A DNA stretch of 27,743 nt, from IMG/VR virus record IMGVR_UViG_3300009154_000213, positions 1-27,743 of that record; one strand, given 5' to 3'. The notes beneath the pieces were generated by a model that worked only from the letters and a program-made list of their open reading frames with translations, searched no databases and was not told the DNA's origin. Below are positions 8,512 to 16,367 of the stretch, one piece after another; the stretch's first letter is position 1; each line of letters starts with the position of its first letter. A program made the position numbers and the translations under genes. Origin of the DNA: a virus.

Positions 8512-8929
8512 TGTTTATCTCCTGAATTAGATCACCAGAACGGTTGAATATTCCAGTATTAATTGTAACACTATCTACCTCTCCATTGGGCAGTCCGTAA
8601 GTAATACTTACTGATAAAGTACCAGTACTACGGTCAAAAGAGGGGGTTATTTGACGTAACTCTAGGCTAGGAAGCCAGGTTGTAAAAGCTTGAGTAATGC
8701 TGTCTTTGGCTATCTGACCAGCGGTGCTTTCCGGCTCAAATACTACAGTATGAAGATTAGACCCAAAATCAGGGCGCATTAGGCGTTCTCCCGGCCTAGT
8801 TCCTAATACTAGTAGCACTCGCTGCTGCCATATCTTTTTAAAGTCAGTAGTAGCAGATAAGTCTGTAATGTATGTTCCAGGTAAGTTTCTGCCAAAAGAA
8901 AAAGGGTAATTTAATATTTTAACTGCCAT
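8504..8929 (-). CDS. Baseplate wedge protein, gp25-like
   Basis: This is a 141-residue protein starting MAVKILNYPFSFGRN at the ATG at 8929, which overlaps the stop of the spike gene (TAATG). An in-frame ATG at 8947 lacks a ribosome binding site. The sequence IWQQRVLLVLGTRPGERLMR, then PDFGSNLHTVVFEP, is the gp25/lysozyme-like wedge signature (GERxMxPxFG and a hydrophobic turn), and the C-terminal strands fit the same small alpha/beta fold. In T4-type tails gp25 sits at the sheath-baseplate junction and starts sheath polymerisation. Its location between spike and gp6/J genes is canonical. High confidence. Confidence 0.9.
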   Translation of the reverse strand: MAVKILNYPFSFGRNLPGTYITDLSATTDFKKIWQQRVLLVLGTRPGERLMRPDFGSNLHTVVFEPESTAGQIAKDSITQAFTTWLPSLELRQITPSFDRSTGTLSVSITYGLPNGEVDSVTINTGIFNRSGDLIQEINNG

Positions 8930-9621
8930 TAGAATGTTCCTAACCATAATGGGAAATTGGGGTCTCCGCCTTCAAACATGACCCAGCATGGGTCTTCGGA
9001 GGAAGGTAAGAAATTACCAACAAGCGTGGCGGTAACTATCATTGAAGGTACCCCCGGAGATGCGGGAGAAGTAGTTGCCGCCTGTGCCTCTAGGGTATTA
9101 GCCGCATCATTGCTCATCCAAACAAGTTCAAGATAGTCGTTAGCAGCCAAAGTTAATACATAATTCCAAGCAGGAAGGACGTGATGGTTTTGATTTGAGG
9201 TCGTTATTTCACCATTGGTCCAAGGCACATCTGTACCATTTTTACGTAACCAAAAATTTGCAATACCAGTTCCATTATTCGCTACTTGCGCAGAAAATTG
9301 AACATTATATGTTCCAGCATATTTAAATATAATTTTAGAGGTTGGTGCCCCAATAGTAACTCCGTTACTTTCATCTGTTGTATTAAGAGTAATTGCTTTG
9401 GGCGTATTAGCCCCTGTTAAAGTTTGAGTAGTAGTGTCATAAAAAGAACCATAAGGTACTTTATTATTTTTAGGCCCCCCAACAATAGGGTAAGCCCAGT
9501 TAGTTACTTGATTACCTAAAACTTGGGGGACTGTAAGAGTAACCCTACCAAGCCCTTCAGGGTCATTATTAGCAACTACGGTACCGCGGTAAATACCAAA
9601 ATATTGATTATTAGACGGCAT
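8929..9621 (-). CDS. Baseplate spike protein, gp5/gpV-like OB fold with C1q-like insert
   Basis: This is a 230-residue protein. Residues 1-48 (YFGIYRGTVVANNDPEGLGR, then VTLTVPQVLG, then NWAYPI) are the first part of the OB fold of gp5/gpV spike proteins. Residues 203-230 (CWVMFEGGDPNFPLWLGTF) are its last part. Between them, about 55-202 is a TNF/C1q-like beta segment (YAGTYNVQFSAQVANNGTG, FWLRKNGTDVP, YLELVWMS). There is no lysozyme domain and no long beta-helix. Such spikes cap the hub and pierce the outer cell layers. The start overlaps the hub gene by 11 nt and GAGGT precedes it. The OB halves are clear; the insert fold is inferred from its strand pattern. Confidence 0.8.
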   Translation of the reverse strand: MPSNNQYFGIYRGTVVANNDPEGLGRVTLTVPQVLGNQVTNWAYPIVGGPKNNKVPYGSFYDTTTQTLTGANTPKAITLNTTDESNGVTIGAPTSKIIFKYAGTYNVQFSAQVANNGTGIANFWLRKNGTDVPWTNGEITTSNQNHHVLPAWNYVLTLAANDYLELVWMSNDAANTLEAQAATTSPASPGVPSMIVTATLVGNFLPSSEDPCWVMFEGGDPNFPLWLGTF

Positions 9622-10921
9622 TTGACCTCACTTTTGCCCAAACACTTTCTGGCATACGTTCATCCGGCAATACATAATTTAAATCACTGTGAGTAGAGCC
9701 CCAACGAGAGGTTGCATCAAAAGGGCTGGATTCACTAGTTCTATTTATTTTATCTATAAGTTTTATTTGCTGATAGCGTTTAGAGGTAATAGCAGGAATA
9801 TTTATAATAGTTTTAGGCTTAACATTTGTGTTTCTTTGGTCAGGGCTAATCCGCCTTGTTGGGTTGAGAGCCGGAGCAGTTGGCAATCTTTTGTCTGAGT
9901 TCTTACCTAAAGAGTCTGAAGCAACAGTGATGTCACAGGTATAAAGCTGCTGATTTAAATTTTCTTCGGTTACTTTATGAGTAATCTTTAAAACTGTCCA
10001 ATAACCCGAATACTCATTGCCTACATTTTTTAAGTACACTGGTAAGCATGGTCTAACAGAAGATATACCAATTGTTTGAACATCAGCAGCATAGGGAAAT
10101 CTGCTGTACTCATCTGCAGATTTAGCTAAATGTTTAGCTGTTTGATAGTCATTTGCTACTTTATCCGTGTCGTGATAATCAAAAAACTCTTGATTTGAAA
10201 ATTGACGGCTAGGCGTAAAGGTGTCTTGCTTAGTTATCTTAAACTCTTGGCTGCTAACAGGGTTCACACCGGCTATAGAAACAGCAGCTTTTTTAAAACC
10301 AAAGTGCTCTAAAGTTTCACTAATAATAGGCTTAAATGAATAGATAGGATTTACTGGCTTAAATCCGCCATCAGCTTTTTGAAAAGTATTAGCCTCAGTA
10401 ATTAAATTATTAAAGTCTTCGGTAATAGGCTGAAAGTAAATTTCTGTATTTTCTGCCCGTAAAAAGTAGCCAGATTCTTTAGCTAGCTTTACCATAAGCT
10501 GCCAATCAGTTAAACCGGCCTGGGCCACCTGTGGATAAATACGAGGATGCGGGGTAACTTTATAGGCAAATTTATACTTTTTAGCAATTTCTGCAACTAT
10601 CTGGTCAGCAGACATATTGCGATAAATGCTTTGGCTAGCCTGCTTCATTACATAAGATGCGCCAATAAAGCCAACTTTTGTAAAGTTTTTATTTGAAGCC
10701 TGATAGTTTTTAAGGTCATGGACGTACCCATGGTAAGTCTTGTTTTTGATTGTAATAGTCATCAAAGACCCCGGCTTTATATTAAGCGGGTCTAAGTTCC
10801 AATCCCTAAACTCTACAGTTGCATAATCATGGGCAAATATTTCTTGCACAAGACTAACGCTATACACGCGCTTAGGCTGCTGTGAGCTAGTGGGAAAGTT
10901 AACGGTAACGTAGTTAGACAC
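9611..10921 (-). CDS. Baseplate hub protein, gp27/gpD-like
   Basis: This is a 436-residue protein with a GTG start at 10921, overlapping the preceding gene by 8 nt. It shows the hub pattern: an N-terminal beta domain (VEFRDWNLDPLNIKPGSLMT, then IKNKTYHGYVHDL) followed by YRNMSADQIVAEIAKKYKFA and DWQLMVKLAKESGYFLRAEN. These are hallmarks of gp27/gpD/VgrG-type tail hubs (the SADQI helix and the WQLMxxLAxxxGY motif). The C-terminal extension (about 330-436) is basic and low-complexity and is not part of the common core. The hub forms a trimeric ring that joins tail tube and spike. The spike gene lies immediately downstream, as expected. Confidence 0.85.
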   Translation of the reverse strand: MSNYVTVNFPTSSQQPKRVYSVSLVQEIFAHDYATVEFRDWNLDPLNIKPGSLMTITIKNKTYHGYVHDLKNYQASNKNFTKVGFIGASYVMKQASQSIYRNMSADQIVAEIAKKYKFAYKVTPHPRIYPQVAQAGLTDWQLMVKLAKESGYFLRAENTEIYFQPITEDFNNLITEANTFQKADGGFKPVNPIYSFKPIISETLEHFGFKKAAVSIAGVNPVSSQEFKITKQDTFTPSRQFSNQEFFDYHDTDKVANDYQTAKHLAKSADEYSRFPYAADVQTIGISSVRPCLPVYLKNVGNEYSGYWTVLKITHKVTEENLNQQLYTCDITVASDSLGKNSDKRLPTAPALNPTRRISPDQRNTNVKPKTIINIPAITSKRYQQIKLIDKINRTSESSPFDATSRWGSTHSDLNYVLPDERMPESVWAKVRSNAV

Positions 10922-11198
10922 GAGGTATCCTAATAATTGTTCCAGGCTTTATGTTAAGCCAGTCTAAAATCTTAGGATTAAATTCAGCAATAATCCACCA
11001 ACGTGTAGGGTAGAGAAAAAACTTAGCGGCCAAAGTGTCTATGCGGTCGCCGTCTTTCCATAAATAATCTACGTAGTTTAAATTACCTAATTCGCTAAAA
11101 TCATAAAACATTACAGGTACGTTTTCCCCGTCAGCAGTAGGAGAAAAGTACTGTACATCTGAGGCATAATACCTAGAATCATTAGATGGCGCAGCCAT
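10914..11198 (-). CDS. LysM-like baseplate protein (gp53/tail protein X type)
   Basis: This is a 94-residue protein preceded by GGAGG. The C-terminal half reads KDGDRIDTLAAKFFLYPTRW, WIIAEFNPKI and IKPGTIIRIPRV. This is a LysM-like fold as used in T4 gp53 and P2 gpX: a GDxIxxLAxKF helix, a WWxIAxxNP motif and a PGTxIRIP strand. In tails, such small proteins bind the hub or link wedges rather than peptidoglycan. The N-terminal half (YYASDVQYFSPTADGENVPV) is a beta extension. It sits immediately before the hub gene, which matches that role. Confidence 0.8.
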   Translation of the reverse strand: MAAPSNDSRYYASDVQYFSPTADGENVPVMFYDFSELGNLNYVDYLWKDGDRIDTLAAKFFLYPTRWWIIAEFNPKILDWLNIKPGTIIRIPRV

Positions 11199-11216
11199 TA
11201 TTTACCTCCATAATTA

Positions 11217-12590
11217 TTAGACCGGTCCCCACACAGAAGTTCCGGCAGGGGCATCTGCAGGGTTAGCCGGAGCTGACTGGGTGCTAAGGCCGGCAGTTGC
11301 CAATAGGTTGAACGATACTTGAACAGTGCTTTGGATAGGAATCATATCCTGTGTAAACATTGTGTGAGTAACCGCCATATTAGTGACATACCCTAAATAG
11401 GATAAAGGCCCGATGTCTATGTTAAGCAGCGTAGGCATAAGGAATCCAATGTCAGCAGTAATTATACCACGACCGTTCTTCCAGTAATCGCCTCCAGAAG
11501 CAGTGCTTCCAGGGCCAGGGCCGTTGATAGCTTTGTATAAAAATTCAATATCGGCCAAAGTGCCTCTTTGAAATAAATCAATTAATTTTTCTTCTACGCT
11601 TGCTAAACGGCCGTTTCTAAGCAAAGACGCAGTAAAGCTACCGTTGTTTGAATAGTAAGGAACAAATGAGGCTACATCAGCTGGAGTAATAAAATTATTA
11701 TTACCCGGGTTTCCTAGTGCACTACTGATGTTAGTAGGCCTTTTAAATATGGCATTAGCACATGCAAAGTCGTTTATGCGGTTAATTTCAATGTTAAAAG
11801 AAATAGATTCAGTGGACGGAAAAGCGCCTACTTGGCCTAAGAAACGGTCATTAACGTTAGGGGTAGCGTCCATTTGAACAGCCACCGATGTGCTAAAACT
11901 AGTAGGGTTCCATAAGAATTGAAATCCGTATTTTCGGTCAGAGTTATCAATTTTTGTAGTGTTTCCATTACCGTCTACGGTAGATAGCGAAGTATCGCTG
12001 GCTTTCCACCAAATACGTCCTCTGCGGTATCTATCATCAGACGAAGGCTTATTGTGCCCTGATGGCATGTTATTAGGGTCTGACGCGGCAAATCTAGGCA
12101 TACTCCACTTGTGAGGCGGAAGGTTCCATTGGTACTCTCCAGGGTTTGCCGGAGCTACTGGTACCTTAAGATTGAATTTATTATCCGCAGTAACGCTAGG
12201 GTTTTGAGCAAATTTAGTAATAGTTTTTGCAATATCGCCATACTTTATAGCTGGAGTGATAGCACCGTTGCCTCTAGTAAGTTTGACTGGCGAACCAATT
12301 ACCTGATATGAAGCGTTTGTTTTAGTAGATAAAGTAGGCGTAATTGAATCAAAGAAGAATTTTCCCGAAGCATTTGGGATTGTAGAAATGTAGTTATAGT
12401 TCTTTTTTATTGAAGTAGTTATGCCCGGACTAACTTCATAATTAACCGCAGCTGGTTGGGTAGTAGATGTGTCACCAATGCTGTACGCGGAACTATCCAC
12501 ATAGATATTAACGATGGTATTGTCAGCGCTAGTACTAGACACATATCCCATAGAGCGTGCGCTTGCTGAACTGCTTGTATTTCCGCTCAT
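11217..12590 (-). CDS. Tail/baseplate structural protein upstream of LysM and hub genes
   Basis: This is a 457-residue protein. Its ATG overlaps the stop of the tape-measure gene (TAATG). The first 200 residues are Ser/Thr/Asn-rich with no recognised domain. The middle contains RKYGFQFLWNPTSFSTSVAV, then VNDRFLGQVG, FPSTESISFNIEINRIND and a C-terminal part ending in IPIQSTVQVSFNLLA. The WNP turn followed by a two-strand beta pattern occurs in baseplate or tail-tip proteins lying between the tape measure and LysM/hub genes of actinophage-type myoviruses. It may attach the tube to the hub or act as a distal tube initiator. That function is inferred from location. No enzymatic motif is seen. Confidence 0.6.
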   Translation of the reverse strand: MSGNTSSSASARSMGYVSSTSADNTIVNIYVDSSAYSIGDTSTTQPAAVNYEVSPGITTSIKKNYNYISTIPNASGKFFFDSITPTLSTKTNASYQVIGSPVKLTRGNGAITPAIKYGDIAKTITKFAQNPSVTADNKFNLKVPVAPANPGEYQWNLPPHKWSMPRFAASDPNNMPSGHNKPSSDDRYRRGRIWWKASDTSLSTVDGNGNTTKIDNSDRKYGFQFLWNPTSFSTSVAVQMDATPNVNDRFLGQVGAFPSTESISFNIEINRINDFACANAIFKRPTNISSALGNPGNNNFITPADVASFVPYYSNNGSFTASLLRNGRLASVEEKLIDLFQRGTLADIEFLYKAINGPGPGSTASGGDYWKNGRGIITADIGFLMPTLLNIDIGPLSYLGYVTNMAVTHTMFTQDMIPIQSTVQVSFNLLATAGLSTQSAPANPADAPAGTSVWGPV

Positions 12591-14725
12591 TAGTGACCTC
12601 CACCAGAAGCGTGAGCCCTAATTGCTTCATCCGCTAGATATTGTTTAATAGCCTCTACAATACTTACAGTATCCTGAGCACCATTAATATTAATTACAAC
12701 GCTTTTAGCTGGGGAAATATTATTAGTTCCCCATTTATCGCCCTGTACAGCCATATTTAAAGCGCTAAATCCTTGGTCTTTTTGCAAAACAGATAAAATA
12801 TCTTTAAAATTACTTTGTTTTAAAGTTGCCACAGTTGCTGCAATACTGGCGTCTTCATTTGCAAATTCTTGCACACCGGCATAGTTTTTAGAAACTGAGT
12901 TAGCATCTTTACGAGTAGTATTTAGTGGGTTGTTCCAAGTTTGATAATTATTGGCAGAAGAACTTTCACTATTAACCCATGAAACCATTGCAGCTAAGTT
13001 AGTAGCAGTAACTGGAGCACCAATTTGCTTCAATACTGAACCCGCCCATCCTAGGATAGTATCGTTAGATTGTTTAAATCCTTTAGGATGCACAGTTTGG
13101 TTTAGCAAATCGCTAGAGTTATGGGTTACCATCGGGGTTGGAGTAGGGGTTGGGTTAGGAGACCCGCCATTTCCACCAGTGCCAGGTAAATCGTAAGAAG
13201 TAGGGTTACCCAAAAACGCCGCTAAATCTGGGTGGTCTTTAAGTACCTGGTCCTGTTTAGTACCAAAACTATTAGTCCCTTTAGTGTTAGGGTCAGCTTT
13301 TCCACTAGCAATTAAATCAGCTAAATACTCATCTTGCATTTGCTGCGTAGCAGAAATTCCGCTGAGTGTAGCCCACATAGCTCCAAAAATAGTTAATACA
13401 GTTGGATTTTTTAAAAAGGGCTTTACGGCATCAATTGTGCCTTGAGCAGCTCCTTTAGCTCCCTCAAGAAGGTCTTTAGTAATAATACCGCCGGCACCAT
13501 TACCAGCACTTGTAAGGGTTTGAGTAAAAGTAGTGGCTGTAACAAATGCTTGAAGAACAGGCGCTAACGCAGTAGCCATTTTGGTAAAGTTATTAATTGT
13601 GTCGTTTGCTGATTGAATACCTAAAATACCACCAGTAGTATATGCATTTATATTTGCCTGGCCAAGTTGATTTCTAGTACCGATGCTTTGAGTAATTCCT
13701 GGGTTTGCTCCAGTAGTTAATAGTTCTTTTTTACCTTCAGTAGTTTGATAACCACCACCAACTTTTACACCATTATTTTTAGCAAATTGAAATAAATAAG
13801 AAATAATAGACTGTTTAAGTACAGCATCCGTACCAAAATATTGGTCTAATAGCATAGCTACCGAGTTACCAGGCTGCAGTGAGTAAGAAAGGTCAGACTC
13901 TGATATCTTACCCATTCCAGACTTACTTCTGTTTAAAGAATTCCAGAGGTCACGAGCAATATCCTCAACCCCACGCATAAATCCGTTTTGGTCTCGTACT
14001 TGAATACCAATCATACGAAGTTTATTAACGCTTGAACCTTGGTTAAGTGCCGCTACAGCACCCATACCGCCTTCAAGACCTACTCCAGGCATTACGTTAG
14101 AGATACCAGCTGCGCTGTTCATAATGGTGTTATAGTTTTTAAGTCCGGGCATAAGACCGCTTGACGTACCCGACATAGCCGCATTAGCTGCATCCATAGG
14201 ACTAATTGGAGTTCCTCGACTGGACATAGTAGCAAACGCTTTAGCACCAGCTATAGTACCGATGTTATCGTTTTGCCTGCTATAAACTCCGGAGAAAAAT
14301 CCAAACCTGCGACGAGCTATATCATTTGTAATGTAATTAGACGCATCTACACCTTGCGTAAGAGCGTCAACTGCGGCACCTGCCATTGATCTTAAAGCAG
14401 AACTAAAGCTAAAACCGCCGCTGCCGCCTGTTCCTCCCATACCAGGTCCTCCAGGAGCTCCTGGAGCTCCCGGTCCTGCCGGTCCTGCTGGTCCTGACGG
14501 GCCTACTGGGCCCGGAGGAGGCGTCATGCTGCTCATGGCGCTAGCTCCGCCGCCACTTGACCCTCTGCCACCAGAAGAATTTTTTAAGTTATTAGCAATG
14601 CTCTTAGATAGTTTTTCAGTATCTTTAAGAACGTTATTAAGTTTGCGGTATTCTTCGGTAAGGTTAGCGACTAGGCGAGATTTTGATGAACCTCCGCCTA
14701 AACCAAATGAGTCTTTTACAGCCAA
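12590..14725 (-). CDS. Tape measure protein with collagen-like segment and C-terminal lysozyme-like domain
   Basis: This is a 711-residue protein in the tape-measure position, after the tube and chaperone genes and before the baseplate genes. The start is TTG at 14725, with a weak AGGTAGAG upstream and an in-frame stop just before it. Residues about 20-50 are helical. Residues about 69-97 are collagen-like Gly-X-Y triplets (GPVGPSGPAGPAGPGAPGAP). A long Ala/Gly/Asn-rich helical middle carries a hydrophobic stretch (VLTIFGAMWATLSGISA). A Thr/Pro linker (NPTPTPTP) leads to about 559-669, which looks like a lysozyme- or transglycosylase-like wall hydrolase (WVNSESS, NNPLNTT, VQEFANEDASIAATVATLKQ). 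At roughly 0.15 nm per residue the length suggests a tail near 100 nm. The peptidoglycan-cutting function is inferred from motifs. Confidence 0.75.
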   Translation of the reverse strand: MAVKDSFGLGGGSSKSRLVANLTEEYRKLNNVLKDTEKLSKSIANNLKNSSGGRGSSGGGASAMSSMTPPPGPVGPSGPAGPAGPGAPGAPGGPGMGGTGGSGGFSFSSALRSMAGAAVDALTQGVDASNYITNDIARRRFGFFSGVYSRQNDNIGTIAGAKAFATMSSRGTPISPMDAANAAMSGTSSGLMPGLKNYNTIMNSAAGISNVMPGVGLEGGMGAVAALNQGSSVNKLRMIGIQVRDQNGFMRGVEDIARDLWNSLNRSKSGMGKISESDLSYSLQPGNSVAMLLDQYFGTDAVLKQSIISYLFQFAKNNGVKVGGGYQTTEGKKELLTTGANPGITQSIGTRNQLGQANINAYTTGGILGIQSANDTINNFTKMATALAPVLQAFVTATTFTQTLTSAGNGAGGIITKDLLEGAKGAAQGTIDAVKPFLKNPTVLTIFGAMWATLSGISATQQMQDEYLADLIASGKADPNTKGTNSFGTKQDQVLKDHPDLAAFLGNPTSYDLPGTGGNGGSPNPTPTPTPMVTHNSSDLLNQTVHPKGFKQSNDTILGWAGSVLKQIGAPVTATNLAAMVSWVNSESSSANNYQTWNNPLNTTRKDANSVSKNYAGVQEFANEDASIAATVATLKQSNFKDILSVLQKDQGFSALNMAVQGDKWGTNNISPAKSVVININGAQDTVSIVEAIKQYLADEAIRAHASGGGH

Positions 14726-14737
14726 CTTACTCTACCT

Positions 14738-14881
14738 TTATTTCCTATTGGCCCTATAGAGCCAATTTCTACGTTCTCTTACAGACAGGCTTCTGATGTC
14801 AGACAGCGTCCAGCCAACAAATGTTCGAGATAGTGCTTCATATTCGTCGAGTAGTTGTTCGTAATCTTTTTCTTTATAGAC
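14738..14881 (-). CDS. +1-frameshift extension of the tail assembly chaperone
   Basis: Between the chaperone stop (14874-14876) and the tape-measure start lies a continuous 47-codon frame, +1 relative to the chaperone and ending at TAA 14738-14740. It reads VYKEKDYEQLLDEYEALSRT, then FVGWTLSDIRSLSVRERRNW, LYRANRK. It has no ATG or GTG. It is charged and helical and looks like a real coding segment, not noise. Its position between tube and tape-measure genes is where phages place a frameshifted chaperone C-terminus (the lambda G/GT, Mu, A118 and SPP1 precedents). A +1 slip would give a fusion of about 311 residues. Independent initiation from a rare codon is the alternative. Confidence 0.7.
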   Translation of the reverse strand, partial: VYKEKDYEQLLDEYEALSRTFVGWTLSDIRSLSVRERRNWLYRANRK

Positions 14882-14893
14882 GAAACAAGTCGG
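14874..14893 (-). promoter_or_regulatory. Candidate +1 ribosomal frameshift site
   Basis: The zero frame here reads GCC GAC TTG TTT CGT CTA TAA. The +1 frame is closed by TAG at 14894-14896, so a shift must occur within this stretch. TTT at 14883-14885 followed by C is the only codon whose tRNA can re-pair perfectly one base on, because tRNA-Phe reads both UUU and UUC. The stop codon two codons later could add pausing. No -1 heptamer such as A AAA AAG lies in the window, and the downstream frame is +1, so a standard -1 slip does not fit. This is a sequence-based prediction only. Confidence 0.6.
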
Positions 14894-15674
14894 CTAACGA
14901 CAGTGGTAGAGGAATATCCTCACCACAAGCCTCGCAAGTCGTCTTCACCTCCCCGAGGCGTGGACCCGGGTTGCGCTGAATAATCTCGTTAATTACTCCA
15001 TCACGGTCAGCCATACCCAAAGTAAGCGCAGTGCTAACACCTAGAGATGGTTCACCATTGATAGACTTAAGACATCCTGCAAGCAAAACAGTGTTGAGCT
15101 CCGAAGTTGTCTTATCGGCGTTTTCAACAAGTTTCTTTTGCACAGCGCCTGTAGGTAGGCTTACAACAATTGCCCCATGCTTTTTAGAGATATAAGTAAA
15201 TGTTCTGTCATTGATTGGGTCATCAAGCTCCTTTACAGGAACATCTTTAATCAAATCAACAGCTACTTCTAATTCTGTTTTACAATGAGGGCAGGCAAAT
15301 TCAAAGTCAACTGTATCGCCAAAAGTAACTCGACGAATTCCAATTAACAATGCGTCTCGGTCACCGCTTAGTAAATCGTCAAGGTCTGCTTTATCTACTG
15401 GGTTAGACCCAATAGAAATAACACCTCGCTGCAACATTGCAGCAAGAGCTTTACCAGCAGAGCCGGCCTTTGAAATGGCTTCTTCGTCTATGCCGTTTAG
15501 TTCACGGACTTCACCATATTTAATCAAAGAACCGTCCTTAGCTAGAAAGCCGCCAGGAAGAATTACGTTTGAGTTTGACGGTGCAACGGTTTTAATTTCG
15601 ACCGGTGGCTCTTTTTCCAAGTCTTGCGTATACTGTGCAATCAAAGCCGGGTCAGTAGACATATTATTTGTCAT
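14874..15674 (-). CDS. Zinc-ribbon T4-type baseplate/tail assembly chaperone (zero-frame product)
   Basis: This is a 266-residue protein preceded by TAGGAG 8-9 nt before the ATG at 15674. It has two CxxC pairs, CPHC at about residues 125-128 and CEAC near 249-252, which could bind zinc. It has conserved-looking helical segments including SGDRDALLIGIRRVTFGDTV and ends SLADLFRL. The pattern (a GDRDxLLIxxRxxxFG helix before the first CxxC) matches the T4-type baseplate hub assembly chaperone family found between tube and tape-measure genes of many myoviruses. It likely helps assemble the tape measure or hub and is probably absent from the mature virion. A +1 shift near its end would add 47 residues. 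The family call is good; the exact chaperone target is inferred. Confidence 0.8.
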   Translation of the reverse strand: MTNNMSTDPALIAQYTQDLEKEPPVEIKTVAPSNSNVILPGGFLAKDGSLIKYGEVRELNGIDEEAISKAGSAGKALAAMLQRGVISIGSNPVDKADLDDLLSGDRDALLIGIRRVTFGDTVDFEFACPHCKTELEVAVDLIKDVPVKELDDPINDRTFTYISKKHGAIVVSLPTGAVQKKLVENADKTTSELNTVLLAGCLKSINGEPSLGVSTALTLGMADRDGVINEIIQRNPGPRLGEVKTTCEACGEDIPLPLSLADLFRL

Positions 15675-15725
15675 TTTTATACTCCTAGTTAGTTATAAAT
15701 ATTTTATCAGATTTTAATTATTAAA

Positions 15726-16355
15726 TTATGTAAGTGTAGTAGATACGTTTGAACCAAAGTCAGCTAGCTGAATTGACAGTCCTTCATGTACTAGTGTCAT
15801 GGTTTCGTACATCAATGAGTTATCAGATGCGCTCAAATCTGAATACTGTAGTCCAGTAATCCAAGCATTGTGCACAGTAAACTTCATCTTGTACGCAGAC
15901 TTGCTAATAATGTCTGATGCGCTAATAGCTGGAGCACCGGTAACTGGGTGGTCTAAGACATAAATGTCTAGGTCACAGCGGAAAGACGAGCCATCAATTC
16001 CCGCAATACCTTCACCAGAAGCAGCAGCAAATAGCTGCTTAAACCAGTTAATGCCTTCTTTTTGACCAAGCACTACACCGCGACTTAAAGTAATTGGCTG
16101 AAAAGTTACGCGACCAGGCAACATGTGCAGGGAGGTGTTCATGCCGCCTTCACGATAGCTGATTGCGTCTACAGTCATGCTAAGTCCTGATACAGATGTA
16201 AATCCGCCCTTAAACTTCAAGAAGCTGTCTTTACCAGGAGCAGCTGACCCAGGAACACCAGTATCCCCGGTTACGCGGAAATCAACCAGGAACCTAAAAT
16301 TTCTTAAAGGGTCAGTAGCTAGTTTTGAAAAGCGTGAAATTGCGCTAGTTGCCAT
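15726..16355 (-). CDS. Tail tube protein (T4 gp19-type)
   Basis: This is a 209-residue protein with AGGAGGAAATATAA before the ATG at 16355. It contains DPLRNFRFLVDF near the N-terminus, then GFTSVSGLSMTVDAISYREG, GMNTSLHMLPGRVTFQPITL and SRGVV, and ends with GPxY-like spacing (YETMTLVHEGL). This is the standard conserved set of the gp19/tail tube family: F.V.i.G......GFxxVxGL....E...YREGG....LPG...f..l.L.RG. It sits directly after the sheath gene, the canonical order. The protein polymerises into the inner tube inside the sheath. Confidence 0.9.
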   Translation of the reverse strand: MATSAISRFSKLATDPLRNFRFLVDFRVTGDTGVPGSAAPGKDSFLKFKGGFTSVSGLSMTVDAISYREGGMNTSLHMLPGRVTFQPITLSRGVVLGQKEGINWFKQLFAAASGEGIAGIDGSSFRCDLDIYVLDHPVTGAPAISASDIISKSAYKMKFTVHNAWITGLQYSDLSASDNSLMYETMTLVHEGLSIQLADFGSNVSTTLT

Positions 16356-16367
16356 TTATATTTCCTC

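Noticed and set aside
15694-15701. TATAAATA on the plus strand, T4 late-promoter-like
   Set aside because: Points away from all genes and lies in an AT-rich gap; no genes on that strand to express.
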